Origin: Bryum argenteum
Lineage: Eukaryota; Streptophyta; Bryopsida; Bryales; Bryaceae
Assembly (NCBI GenBank): GCA_037043015.1
Contig: CM073330.1
Location: 16,076,512-16,140,511 of the forward strand
Reading direction: 5' to 3'
Length of the DNA: 64,000 bases
Shown: positions 45,333-57,600 of the stretch, in pieces
How the letters are laid out: every line of letters begins with the position of its first letter
Position numbering within the stretch: position 1 is the stretch's first letter
Notes under the pieces: model-generated
Told to the model about the DNA's origin: nothing
The model's input: only the letters and a program-made list of their open reading frames with translations
Database searches by the model: none
Program-made: the position numbers and the translations under genes

Positions 45333-46165
45333 TTTACATTATTTTACATATATATGTGTTTCTCAGTATGGAAACCTTAAACCGTATTGAATAATTTCAA
45401 TGTCCAATTCTCTACTCAATCTATATGTTGGATTCACTTGTCACACCCCACTATTTCAAATGACATTTAAATTCTAAAATGTATGCAAGGTCTTATAGGT
45501 CAATGCTTCCCTATATTTGTCAATGTCTATTGGAGCTTCTATTTTGTCCCTATTAGCTCAGGATAGCTGCCTTGTGCGCAACGCGATGCTCAAAGGAGCC
45601 CGATGGGGATCGAACCCGGACCTCCGCTATGCCATCGTTATGTCTAAACCGTCCACTACATTAGATTAAACGATGAGACAGTTTCTATTACTGAAATTTG
45701 AATTATATAATCCTTTGTCATTTATATTTTTTCCTTTATCATTACAGTTTCGAACATGCGCAGTATTCCTTGTCTGGCTCGTGTGAGCAACGCGTTACAT
45801 AAGAGGCAACTATCCAAGTATGTAGTGTAGATCTCTAGGGTTCTTTGCTTCCGTTGAATTTTTGTTGTATTTTCATGATGACGTCAGCCCTAATTTATCC
45901 CTAAACCATAAATCCAAAAACAAGTTGTAGAATAACCTAAAACATATGTTCAATATAACCTTTAAATAGTCATGTCTCCAATTCACACGTTCATCAATAT
46001 GATAAAATCAGCCCTACTTTTAATATATTAACATAAAATCTTCAAGACAATACAAATGAAATATTCTTGCGAGGTGGGATCCACATTAAAAGAAAACCCA
46101 ACACCACGGAATAGGGACCCGAAACTCTAAAAATAGACATTTAAAAATAGTACAGTACAAAATTG
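45333..46165. other. AT-rich intergenic DNA with a tRNA-like head
   Basis: Downstream flank of the ParB-like gene. Apart from the tRNA-like segment at 45585-45668 I see nothing definite. Confidence 0.35.
45585..45668 (-). repeat. tRNA-like segment, probably the head of a SINE
   Basis: On the minus strand the sequence contains a good RNA polymerase III B box, GGGTTCGATCCC, preceded at about 30-40 bases by an A-box-like TAGTGGACGGTTTAGACA. The wording resembles plant tRNA-derived SINE heads (GGCATAGCGGAGGTCCGGG). It does not fold into a convincing full tRNA by eye, so a SINE fragment is more likely than a functional tRNA gene. Confidence 0.45.
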
Positions 46166-46419
46166 AGTGGTAATAGGGTACTTTACCTTTTTTTTTAAAT
46201 GTTATAAAATAGTCAAAATTGTCCCGTCACCGCTCTACGCTCACCGCTCACCGCTCTACGCTCACGCCTCTATGTTCCCCCTTTGCACATATAGACCGAG
46301 CAGGGGGCTTCTCATGGGGAGACCCAAGACAACGGGCAAAGCACAAAGGAAAGTGGCTTCAAGCCCCTGAACGACTCCTTATATACTCCATACTTCTGTA
46401 AGTCAGGGGCGAATGCGCA

Positions 46420-46595
46420 TAGAAGGCGACCGGCAGTTCGGCTAGGTCGTCACAACCAGATCGGCGGTCGTCCTAACAACGACGCTGTCGCGCCATATGA
46501 ACCGCCGGTCGCCCTGGCCTTGACTTCATCGCGCTAGTTGGACCGCCGGTCGCCCTAGCCCTGACCCAGTTGGACCGCCGGTCGCCCTAGCGATG
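46420..46595. repeat. GC-rich repeat block, downstream of gene 3
   Basis: Three copies of GGACCGCCGGTCGCCCTAGC with decayed variants to the left (GGCGACCGGCAGTTCGG). Confidence 0.85.
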
Positions 46596-47142
46596 ACAGA
46601 TTTTTTCGACGAAGAGCACTTTACTTTCAACCACAAATTTGTAGGGGGCCATGGTCAATATCCATGGTCCACGGAGTACAACGACCCTGAACTACAGTCC
46701 CGGAGACCATGCGGCTCAAAAATGTTTGATTGGTGCTTTCATTTTTTTTTTTTTAAAAAGACAAATAAAGGGAACATGGGAAGGCAAGAGAGAGAACAAT
46801 AAGGACTCGTATTAGAAAATAGAGTTTTAACTTCTCTTGCTCCAAATCCAAAAAATAAAGGGATCAATATTGCTCAATCCACATTCCCTAAATAATTAAG
46901 AATGATAAAAACTGCCATATATCAATGAAGGTACCTCGGACATTCAAGGTTTTTCCCTTATGCTTATACCACATGCAATAGTGAGATTTCATTCACCAAG
47001 AATATTTAAATTGAAGAAAATCAAAAACTTCATATTCACATTCAACGTTTTTGCATACAAAATGGCAATTGCACTTAGTGTTTGATATTGAGTACACTAC
47101 TTTTCTACAACTGCTAAAAAAACGTGATTAACTAACTACAAG
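46596..47142. other. Non-coding stretch
   Basis: AT-rich, with a small palindromic CCATGGTCAATATCCATGG near 46650. No gene seen. Confidence 0.4.
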
Positions 47143-47847
47143 TCATTCTTCGCTTGGGCCCCCTTTATTGTAAAGTTGGCTTGGCCCCCCTTCTGTACAA
47201 ACTTGGCTTGGCCCCCCTTCATCCAAATGTGCTCCATCTTCCTCCATGGTTTGGTTCGGCTCTCCTTCATCCACTTCTCGCCTTTCGGTCCCTTCTTCTT
47301 CCGAATCTGACCAAACTATGTCCTCATCAGGGATTCCTCCTTTGCAACCCCTAGGCATTGTAAGCCCTTCTCGTGGATTGGCCGCTGGATAAGGAGCTCG
47401 CGGAATATGGAGTTCTGTTGGCTCAATTGTTTGAGGGGATTTTTTTAACGTCCTCCAATCCACCTCCCTCTGCAAAATTATCTCCGCGTACACCATTTGT
47501 GCTATGTTGTACGAAACCTCGTTGCTCACCACATGCACACCGGCGTAGAGGAACTTCCACACTTCAATGCATCGTTGCACAAATTCATCGTGATGGCAAT
47601 AGTGCAAATTTGCGCAATTCAGGCGGCGATGAAACTCGTGACGATAGTGTGGAAACAAATGGCCGATGTGGCACCAAGCAATGTATCACTTGCAAGTCTT
47701 AAGGGTCCACGGTCCCTCTACTGTCGCCCACCCCGGAAAAACATGTTGCGTGGGATCTATGAGAATCTTGTGAAATCTCCTTTGCTTCTTTCCTTTCCTC
47801 TTGCGGTTCTTGTCTCTCGCTATCTTCCGCTCCTGGCTAGGCGTCAT
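47143..47847 (-). pseudogene. Gene 3: third copy of the unknown domain family, with an in-frame stop
   Basis: The frame starts at ATG 47847 (MTPSQERKIARDKNRKRKGK) and ends at 47143, with one TGA at 47686-47688. Through that stop it aligns to genes 1 and 2: FPGWA for PGW, WTLKTCK-stop-YIAWCHIGHLFP for the CKKYVKMYHIGKLWPR block, CHHDEFVQR for CKDDHFLHR, and MVYAEIILQREVDW nearly identical to MVYAELILKRTVNW in gene 2. Here, as in gene 2, the stop replaces the Lys after CK. The C-terminus is short, acidic and repetitive, with EGGPSQ, KGGPSE and EGEPNQ. The N-terminus has a strongly basic stretch, possibly a nuclear signal. The gene lacks the long tails of genes 1 and 2. A GC-rich block lies about 280 bp upstream of the ATG, as for the relatives. 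Confidence 0.7.
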
Positions 47848-48119
47848 CGTCACCCAAATGCTAACCAACGAAAAAACTTTTAAAAAAAATCAAAACAAAG
47901 TTATATCTATTCCGTGGACTAACACAGAATTTGAAAAACTTGAAAATCGGGCAGCACATATGTGTAAACAGTAAACGTGTGGCATGTGTGTGCCAATCAC
48001 CGCACGCTCTAGCGCTCGAACAAGCAGGCGGCAACCAGAGGTCGACACCAGACAATGCGCAAGGCCCGACACGTGGAGGTGAAAAGTGGCGACTGCTAGT
48101 GTCCGCGCGCGTATTTGTA

Positions 48120-48425
48120 ACCCTGGTGCTGGGGCGACCGCCGATCCAGCGGATGGGCGAACGTCGGTCGCTAGGGCGACCGCCGATCCAGCTGATGGGC
48201 GAACGTCGCTCACAGGGGCGACCGCCAATCCACCTGGTGGGCGACTGTCGGTCAGAGGGCGCGACCTCCAGATGAGAGGGCGCGACGTAAGTCTGGGGGC
48301 GCGACCTCGAGATCACGCGACCGCCGATGTAGCGGACGGGCGAACGTCGGTCATTGGGGCGACCGCCGATCCAGCTGGTGGGCGAACGTAGGTCAGAGGG
48401 CGACCGGCGGTATAGATGATGGGCA
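48120..48425. repeat. GC-rich repeat block, upstream of gene 3
   Basis: About five copies of a 38-41 bp unit that runs GGCGACCGCCGATCCAG, then CGGATGGGCGAACGTCGGTCGC, with variants (GGGCGCGACCTCGAG). Confidence 0.88.
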
Positions 48426-48429
48426 AGGA

Positions 48430-49890
48430 CTAACCTTCCTCTCTGCGTATATGTAAAAATTATCAAAGGAGTGTTGAATTCATATGATGGATTTTGGTTG
48501 CAAGTATTTGGAACCATCAAAACTATAAAAAAAATAGAGATAAAATAGATAAATGGGGCAATAATGTGATTTTAATACTTGGACTTGCTAATAATGACCC
48601 TATGAAAATGATGGAATCATAAAAAAAACCATAGGGAAATCGCATCTATATGTCATAATTTAGGTGCACCCACCAAAACTTCAAATGATAAGGGAAAAGA
48701 GAATAAAAGGGTAGAGGAGGTGATACTAACACTTAGATTAGGTAATAAGGGCCTTATAAATGTAATGGAAGTGTTCATAAAACCATAGGAGAATGCGAAC
48801 TATGTGCTTGAATTTATATGGGGATTTTTAAATCGGCAGGGTTTGAAGTAAGGGGGCATATGTAAATATATAAGCAAAAAGGGAGTGGAAGGAGTGTTGA
48901 TAATTTTCCTAGGTGATTTGTATAGTATAAAAAATATGGTAAAAATCTTAGGGCCACGGGAGGAACGGAAGTATTTTTCCCAAATTTCTAAAAATTAAAT
49001 AGTCATATGAAAGTAGGGGGTGTGCGCAGATGCATACGAAAACAAAGTGGGGAATGTAATTTGAACATTTGGACTAGCTGATATGGATCATATAAAAATT
49101 ATGGAACCATCAAAAATATTATAGGAAAACCTGAACTATTTTTCCCAAATTAATCTAGAATGTTCGAAGTAACTAGAGCTTTAAATAATAGACAAAAAAT
49201 AGTTAAATGGAGAGAAAAAATAATTTTAAATCTTGGACTATTTAATAAGTACCTTATGAACATGATGGAGCTATAAAAAAAAAAATCCTAGGAGTAAAGG
49301 ATCTATAGGGTGGATTTTGGTTGCAAGTACTTAGAAACACCAGAACTTTAAAAAATAAGAAAAAATAGATAAAGGGGGTAAGGGGACAATTTAAACCCTT
49401 AGACTAGCTAATTATGACCCTATGGAAATGATGTTGTTATTTTAAGAATCGTGGGGATAACGCATCTATAGGTCATCATTTACTTGCAAGTCTTTTGAAT
49501 TAGCAGAATATTGAATAATATAGGGAAAATAGATTTGTGGAAAGGGATAACGATTTTAAAACTTGTGTTGACTAAAAAAGACCTTGTAAAAATTATGGAA
49601 GAATAAAATTTCCTGTAAGAGATACGTATCTACATGTCGTGATTTACTTTGACTTTGTAGGATGCTGATTAATAGAGGAAGTTATACTAAAGGGGGGAGG
49701 AGGTGGTTTTATTATTTTATCTAACCCTATTAAATATAAAAGAAGCCACATGGAACTTGGATTTACATGGAAGGAAATACTTGGTGTTAATTTGATTCAA
49801 CGCTGGCACGGTATAGGATACTTGGTGTTAATTTGATTCAACGCTGGCACGGTATAGGATACTTGGTGTTAATTTGATTCAACCCTCCAG
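48430..49890. repeat. AT-rich segment shared with the hAT element interior
   Basis: Direct match to 23275-24600 from about 48800 onward, including a GTTAATTTGATTCAAC segment. Near 49780-49880 a 46-base stretch is tandemly repeated. No coding region. Confidence 0.85.
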
Positions 49891-50345
49891 ATCGCGCGAC
49901 CGCTGATACAGCGGACGGGCGAACGTCGCTCACTGGGGCGACCGCTAATCCAAATGATGGGCGAACGTCGCTGAGAGGGCGAACGTCGCTGAGAGGGCGA
50001 ACGTCGCTGAGAGGACGACCGGCGGTCTACGTGAAGGGCAATGAGCCAAGGAGAAAGTGTCCGCGAGCCTCTGCGCACCCCTCCTGATGGGGCGACCGCC
50101 GATACGGCGGACGGGCAAACGTTGCTCACTGGGGCGACCGCCGATCCAGATGATGGGCGAACGTCGGTAGCTGGGCGACCGGCGGTCTACGTGATGGGCA
50201 ATGAGCCAAGCCTCTACGCACCCCTCCTGATGGGGCGACCGCCGATACAGCCGATGGGCGATCGTCGGTGAGTGGGGCGACCGCCAATCCAGCCGATGGG
50301 CGAACGTCGCTGAGAGGGCGACCGGCGGTCTACGTGATGGGCGCG
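49890..50345. repeat. GC-rich tandem block
   Basis: Repeats of GGCGACCGCCGATACAGC, GGGCGAACGTCGCTGAGA and GGCGACCGGCGGTCTACG, some in long tandem units that include GAGAAAGTGTCCGCGAGCC, as at 24600-25045. With 48120-48425 it encloses the AT-rich segment. Confidence 0.85.
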
Positions 50346-50461
50346 AATGTCTGCTTCCCCCCCTTTTGCTACAAATCTTTTTCTTCATATTTGAATTCAT
50401 GTACGATTATACTGAATCATTACCTCTAGATGTTTTGGGGGGTTTCTCAAAATATGCATTG

Positions 50462-50718
50462 AACCCCAATTCCGTCAAAATGGCACTATACCATGTGCCA
50501 TTTTGTCACACTAGATCTTACATTTGTGCTCATATAAAATGGTATATTCTGTAATATCACAGTTTTTTTTGTAATATCACTTCTTTATATACATTGTCAC
50601 TCATTTTCCCTAATATCACCTTAAAATTATGTTATATCACATGGTTTTTGAACTACAGTTCAGAAAGTTGAGGTGTGCCATTTTACCGGAATAATGCCAT
50701 TTTAACGGAATTGGGGTT
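50462..50718. mobile_element. MITE, 257 bp
   Basis: Terminal inverted repeats AACCCCAATTCCGTCAAAAT and its near-complement, flanked by ATTG at 50458-50461 and 50719-50722. Several AATATCAC repeats lie inside. The superfamily is unclear and the 4-bp duplication is tentative. Confidence 0.7.
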
Positions 50719-50722
50719 ATTG

Positions 50723-51602
50723 ACTCTAAATACTTGCAAGTATTTTCCACCATATATTGATAGGTAACTTCAACAACTTAGTTACGATTCCAAATTTTTA
50801 CAAATTATTTATCATTACTTAATCGTGTATTTAGGCTAATAAAAGCTTTCCAAAATTCAATATCATTATATATAAATATGGAATGGTATATTAAAGGTTA
50901 ATTGTGGAATGAGCTTTTAATATAGACAAATGTTAAGTGTAATGGAGATAATGGTAGCCTATCTAAGGCTAATGTGATCATTTAGTATCATCTTTTAGTT
51001 GGGGGGGGTCTAGGTTAAAAATTGAAGGGATTATCAAATTTAGGGAGTCAATTATATCATGCAACTGTTTAGAATTGCTATGATTCGATGCCTATACTAA
51101 ATCTATTCAACCTTTAGTCAGAATCAAATACCCGTGACCAAAATTCTTCATATTTGTTCAACTTGTCATATTTAGATATTGTTATAAATTTTATATGTGA
51201 ATATTCATTTGTAGATGATAGCCAAAAGTGTGTATGCATGAGTGTGAAATCGAGCTTTCTTTATAGATCGGACAGAATTGTATGTATTAATAATAGGTCT
51301 GTTAGAAGATTTTGTGATTGAGATATAAATATCTCACTTTTAGCTTCACTAATTACAATCCAAAAGCAATGATGTTTTTAGAGTGAACAATTCTAACTTA
51401 GAATAAGTCACAGTTGAATACTTCACGAATGATGTGTTCACCTCACAAGACCTTGCAATTGCTTTCACTTTTGGCAACATATGTTTTGTTACACTAAAGA
51501 TTATATTTTGTGTTGACTGCACAATGCACTAATTGACATATAACCACTGTAACATTTTACTTTTGATCAAAGAATTTACTAACTATGCTACGAGTTTGTC
51601 CC
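50723..51602. other. AT-rich DNA, partly the left arm of an old inverted repeat
   Basis: The last 200 bp (about 51400-51600) look like a diverged inverted copy of 58490-58700 on the far side of the 6.9-kb transposon. Otherwise nothing seen. Confidence 0.4.
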
Positions 51603-51610
51603 CCTCTAAG
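51603..51610. repeat. Target site duplication of the 6.9-kb transposon, left copy
   Basis: CCTCTAAG, repeated directly after the right end at 58477-58484. Confidence 0.85.
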
Positions 51611-54600
51611 CTCGGGGGGGCCACTGGCGAAAAACGTAGGAACTACGTGCGATAAAATATAGGGTCTTGTATATTAATTTGGGGTAAAATTTGTAAAATT
51701 ATTAGATGTAATATAGGGTGCCCTCGGATTGTAAAACATGATTATATGTAATATAGCAGTAGATAAAACATGATTAGATTACCTAAGTGGTACATATAAA
51801 ATAGCATGGAGAAAAAAACAAGTGAGGTTGTCTTTTCAACCAAAAATAGCCACAAGGCAAACCACGTTCAAGGTTTGTGTGCTAGGTGGTCTCTTAATAA
51901 AAAGTATGTGACCTTTGGCATCGTTCAGATACATTCAAATAATAATGAAATAAACCATGAAAATGATAATGGATACTTGACCTTTAACATCGTCACACCC
52001 ATTGAGACAAAATATAATAATTTAAGTAGCCAAATGAGACATTGAAATCTTAATGAAGTAGCCATAAGGTAGGAACACCCATTCATGAGTGCTTGACCCG
52101 TATAATATCACCATAAACTAGTTGGGAGTGAACCTAAAATGGACCACAACTTGATTAAAACTTTATTAAAACCAATGAGATGGAAACATTGACAAGTTTT
52201 GTTCATGTGTTTCTTATGTCTCTTTTGGGTAAGTCTACAATTTTGAATAGGTGTCTACAACACTTCTCTTCAAAAATTCGTATAAAATTGCTCATATGTC
52301 CAAAAATTCTTGATTCCAAGACCTAACACTTCGTCTCCAATTTGCTAATACATTCATGGTTTCACTTCATGCTCTTTGCACTCCCGATTACCGATTCCCT
52401 TATTCTCGTCATGAACGGGTGCTCCTACTTTATAAGCGTTTGGCTCAATTAAAAAAATAAATTCTGTCATTGGCATTTGTAGCAAAGTTCATTTTCTCTT
52501 GAAGTAGGAGGGTTTCCGTTTCTTCTTTGAAGGGGAGCGACGCCTTAGGGTTTTGTGTGAGATCTTGTAAGCGCCTTAGGGTTTTGGTGGAGTGCGTGCT
52601 AATGCATGGTTTCGGCCCAAAATACTTGCATTTTAGGGTGCGTTGGATTTGACATGAGAATACGTTGGTGTTGTTGGATTTTTGTAGGGCTGCATTCTTT
52701 GGTTGGTGTTGGAGGCGCATGTGTAATTTAGGTTATATCTCCAAAGGTGCGGCGACGTTGGTGTGGGGGTGCTAAAATAGAGGTACAAATTCCGCTTGTT
52801 GTTTTTTTGTTTTCGCAAAATCATCACAATACATTGGAATTTAGGGTTTGATCTTGAGGTTGGAGTTTCAATTCTAAGTTTGGGGTTGGGGTTTGAAATC
52901 TAGGGTTGGGGTTGAGGGGTTGAATTCTAAGGTCGGGCTTGGGGTTTGTCTTTGTCAGAGGATTGCTTTGCTTGAAACGTCTACGACAGAGTGGCGCCAT
53001 GAAGGTGCGGGTGAAGATATATTTTCTCAAGCAAGAAGGAGACCTTCCGAAGTTGTTAAGCCCCATCGACATCGAAGAGGATGCTTCACTTGAGACTCTA
53101 CGGGCAAGATTGGAGCAACTCAATGTCTTCAAGCGGTTAGGGCCGTTTCAATTTTGGGATGCCGAGGAGGGTTGTAGGATTGACGTCGACTTTGAAGCGT
53201 TGAATTCAATTCGAGATTGTGTTCACCTGATTCCAACAGAAGACGAAGGGGCTGGACGACATTGTAAGCGTCCTCGGGTAGGTGACGTCGTATTAGGTGG
53301 GGAATCTGTTTGAACGCAAATGAAATACCAAACGTGCATACTGTAAGAAATTGATCCATGGAGCGGTGAACTCAGAGACAGTCTACTCTCCTCTTCAAGA
53401 GTTAATGCACCGGAGGAGAATTCGGTGACTGACGGCCCTGCTATGAAGTCCACCCTTGTTTCCAAGGATGTGCTACAGTGGTACAACAAGGCGGAGGAGA
53501 GACTTCGTAAAGATCTGAAGCAAGTTTCCATGGAGGATCACGACCGGTCGTTGCGTTCTTGGGACCGGGACGGAAGTGGAGTTGTCAAGTTGTATTGTGG
53601 TGAATGTCGAGTCTCATTGGTGGAAGCACGGGCAAACACACAAAGAATTCTCGTGACAAATTTGTTTTCTAATTTTAGAAAAAGCCATCTAAATAGTGCT
53701 AGCCATATAAGGAATTACCGCCGCGAGGAAGGGAGTAGAATTTTCCAACCACCCTCAAGTGGTAGCACAAGAAACAATCCTCTCGATACTTACTCCGACG
53801 ACCACAAGAGAATGGTAGAAGAGGGCATTGGGATTATTGCAATCGTGAATGAATCTGTTGATTCGGATAAACCAACTTTCCAATTGGTTGGTGACCCCGA
53901 CGACCATGTGATCAAGTCCTATTGGTTTAAGGTGAGGTGTGTTGTATGCCCAAAGGAAGTATTTGTTGTGCCCACCCAAACGGAATTTGGAGGCAAATCT
54001 CCTCAACCATCTCCATGGAGTGGTACACGCTAAAACCTTGGAGGATTTGAATACCAAATCTGCTCAAGGGTCGGCTTTATCCACCGGGAAAAGAGGAAGG
54101 CCAAGTCGATCTTCGGCATCAAATGGTGAGGCTAGCCAAAGGGGGCTGCATTCATTTTTCCGGCATGTAGAAGGTGAGTTACAGTCATACGATAGAGAAT
54201 CTTTGTCTTTGTTAGCATGTTGGGGTATGAGAGGGCCTAATTGTGTTTATGCTGGGAAGTCATATGGTATCGATGGATTGTTGTTTGATCCCCATCCAGG
54301 TAAATTGTGGTATCCTGAGCCTCACTTAGAAGCTTTGTTGAAGGTAGATGGTGATGTTGTCATTGTAAAGGGTGCTTTCCGGCATAGGTCATGTACAAGG
54401 TTTTCCATGTCAGGTGAACCATTTGTAACTTTACGTGCTCGATGTGCTCTAGTATTGTCTTGGAAACCGATTTTAGATTACGTGTAGTTCGTGAGGAACA
54501 TGCGGTTGAAAAAAGAGGGCTTAGGGATCTTGGTAGAGGTCGAAGAGCCGGGTACTTATCGATTTTTGAGTTGTGCTCTTCTGATCGGACATTGGCTAAA

Positions 54601-57600
54601 AATATAGACTTGAACGAATGCGACATTGGTCTGCAAAGGTCAAAATTGCTCAATTGAAAATGAAACGTCCTACATTGAAAGAGTCTGCCAAAGGAGCATC
54701 CGATCAACATAATGTTTACAAGTTTTGTCAAGATATTATCAAAGCACATAGGACCGGGGCTATGGGGGGTAAACCGCACCTTTGTGGGATTATTTACGTG
54801 ATGTTGCTAGCAACTCGAACCGTTCGAAACAAGGATTCAGATGGTCCACCAACTCTAAAGCATTTTCGCAAGCCATGAAAATGTATGGAGGTAGGCGCAT
54901 GTGCGATTTGTTTTCATTGAATTATGCTGGTCCTAATTTTAATACTACCAAAAGAGAAAACCAGAAGGGCGTGCAATTTGTTCCTGGAATTCATGCGGAT
55001 ATTTTTCAAAGTGTAGCCCAGATCTACAAAGATGCTAAGGCTGCTCATGGAATCGTTGGCCCTGTGCCAGTAAATCTTGCTGAAGACGAAACGAAGGTGA
55101 AGGGCCGGATTGCATGGAATCATCGTTGGGACACTCTAACTGGATTTTGTGGTTCCAATGATAATCATGTGTGTGTTTCTAATTATAAACAAGTTGTAGG
55201 CTCAGGTGAGGAGGGGTATAATAAAATTGTGGATAGTTTTCGTACTAATCGTGTGGGAGCTTTTGCCAGGATTGTAATGGTAAATCCCCTACACCATAGT
55301 TTGCCTCGACTTGTATTGGTGGTAATGTGTACTTGTAATTGCTTTGATGCGTTGTGGGTGAAGCAACAATGGCTGAGAATTGAGGACATGTGGAATAAAG
55401 AGTGTAAAGACATTGTGGGACCAATTGTTGGGCATGCTAGCGACGAGAGACAAGAGACGGCGAAGAATCGATGTTGTCCGATTACAGGAGCCAAGAAGGG
55501 ACTCGATTGAAAGTCGATCGGGATGGTTGGTTCTTGTGGCGTCACTCAATGAACATGGCGACGCTTAGCGGGCTTCACGATCAAGACTGGATACACAATG
55601 GAAAGAAGTTGATTAATCCTCTTGACTCGCCGGTGAAGACATTGCGGCTTGGAGAGGACGGCGCATTCCACGGTCATCTTGGTATGATATATAACAAGTA
55701 TACCTTTGATGAACACGGCCTGAAATTGGAGGATGTTAAACGCAAGGACCGACAGAATCGGGCATCTGCAGCGCATGTGTCAAAGAAAAACCCAAGAGTG
55801 CCTTGCAACGATGAGGAACAGTCCTGAGGCGCATCGTGAGCGCACTCTTGGCACGGAAATGTACTTGCGATATGTGGAGACTATATCGACATATTTGCTT
55901 CACCATTCTTGATGTGCGTAGTAGGATAGTACTAGCTTCTAAGGTTTCTTTCTTTTTAGGCTTTGGAAGTTGTGGTTTACTCATGGAAATCACGCGGTTG
56001 GAAATAACTCGGTGACATTTAAGCCGGCAGAGAGTTTTGTTAGCCAACAATGTTTTCTAGATGTACAGCTCTCTTGTCATTTTGTTGTCCTTCTCGTCAA
56101 GCACTTTCGAGATAAGTATCCACATCTCCCCGTCCCTTTTCATCTAACCGGGAGCGATAGTTGTGAGATTTTTTTTTCAAAAATCGGAGGTATGAACGGC
56201 ATGGAGCGGTCTTATGATTTTCATGACCTGGTCAATACTGCTAACACCTTGAACCGCCTCTCAGGAGTTGAATACGGTGAAAATGGCCTTCAATTTGGGA
56301 GAGTTCATAATAAGGTTGAGAATATTTGGTCTGTGTTGCATCCGCTACTCGAGGGGCAAACCCCTGCCAATCTCAGTGACTACTCATTGGTTGCTACAGA
56401 TGATGCCATTATTACAGCCTTGGAGGAAGGCTTCAAAGAAGCGCAGGTAATGCTACGAGTCTTGAATATGGCTCCATCTAACCAAGCATCGGCTCCCAAG
56501 AAATTATGGTTTGTCTCTCCTTGGAAGTGTGAAAAGCAGGATCTTAAACACCTGGCCTATCAACCAACATCGACTCTTGAACCAGGGCTAGATGGAGATG
56601 CGGAATGTGAGCGTGCAAGATTACAAGCCCTCCCCGAAGTTGGACGTGAATCAGGGAGTATTCCAAACCCTAGCGATGTACTTGAGGAAGATTTTGTTGA
56701 TGATGGTGTATTGTATTTGCCCGCATTAGAGGAGGAAACAAAAAATGTGTTTATGGAGCTTTTGAGTGATCATGAAGTACAAGTTTCTTCTGACCCCATC
56801 CCTCACAAAATTGACCCTGTTGTTACATTTCAAGGTCATTCCATTTATAAATCAACACTTGTAAGTCAAATGAATGGAAATCCATACTTGTCTAAGGATA
56901 GATTAACCAGAATGAAAAATTCTATTTATTTTAATAATTCAGATGATTACCTTGCTGCTGCATCATCAACTACATCCATGTTACTTGGTTTGGGGTCTGA
57001 CGTTGGTGTTTACTTCAAAGATTCTAGGGGACCTGGAACTTCTTCAACCGTCATGGCAGCAAAAAAAAGGACGAGGGGTAGACCTGTTGCCGTCAACCGT
57101 GGAGTGGATAATGGCATGTTCTATATAGGAAGGGTTCAAAAGATAAGGGTGAAGGTTGGTACTAAGTGGGGAAATTGCAGGCAACCCATTGATTTGATGA
57201 AACGTGCGGTCCAAAATGGAAATAGAGAAGCGCTCTTCCCAACTGCTCAGGCTTACCTCCATTGGTTCAAAAAACAATCAGGTTTCAACAAATATAGGTA
57301 TGTTGAGAGTGATTGTGTGTGGGTTGATGTGGATGCTATTATCTCAACTGTATCTCTTGAGTATGAATCAAGTACCAAAACCTACACCTTAGATGAGGTA
57401 GATGCAAATTCATTGAATGAGTTCATTTCAAATCAGAAATAGAACCTGCAAAATTTGTATTATGTCACACATGTGCAGACATAATCAAGAAAAAGGGCTA
57501 AATGAGTATGAGTATACATTTAAATTGCGATGAGTCATTTCAGTTCGTATCTTCATATCTTCCACATGTGTAAATTAGAGCCTAGCTAGTTTATGTGGAT

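Noticed and set aside
45450-45475. TGTCACACCCC as the start of another LTR
   Set aside because: No matching CA end with a target duplication found downstream.
48120-48425. CRISPR-like look of the GC repeats
   Set aside because: Units are contiguous and imperfect, without unique spacers, and the DNA is from a eukaryotic nucleus.
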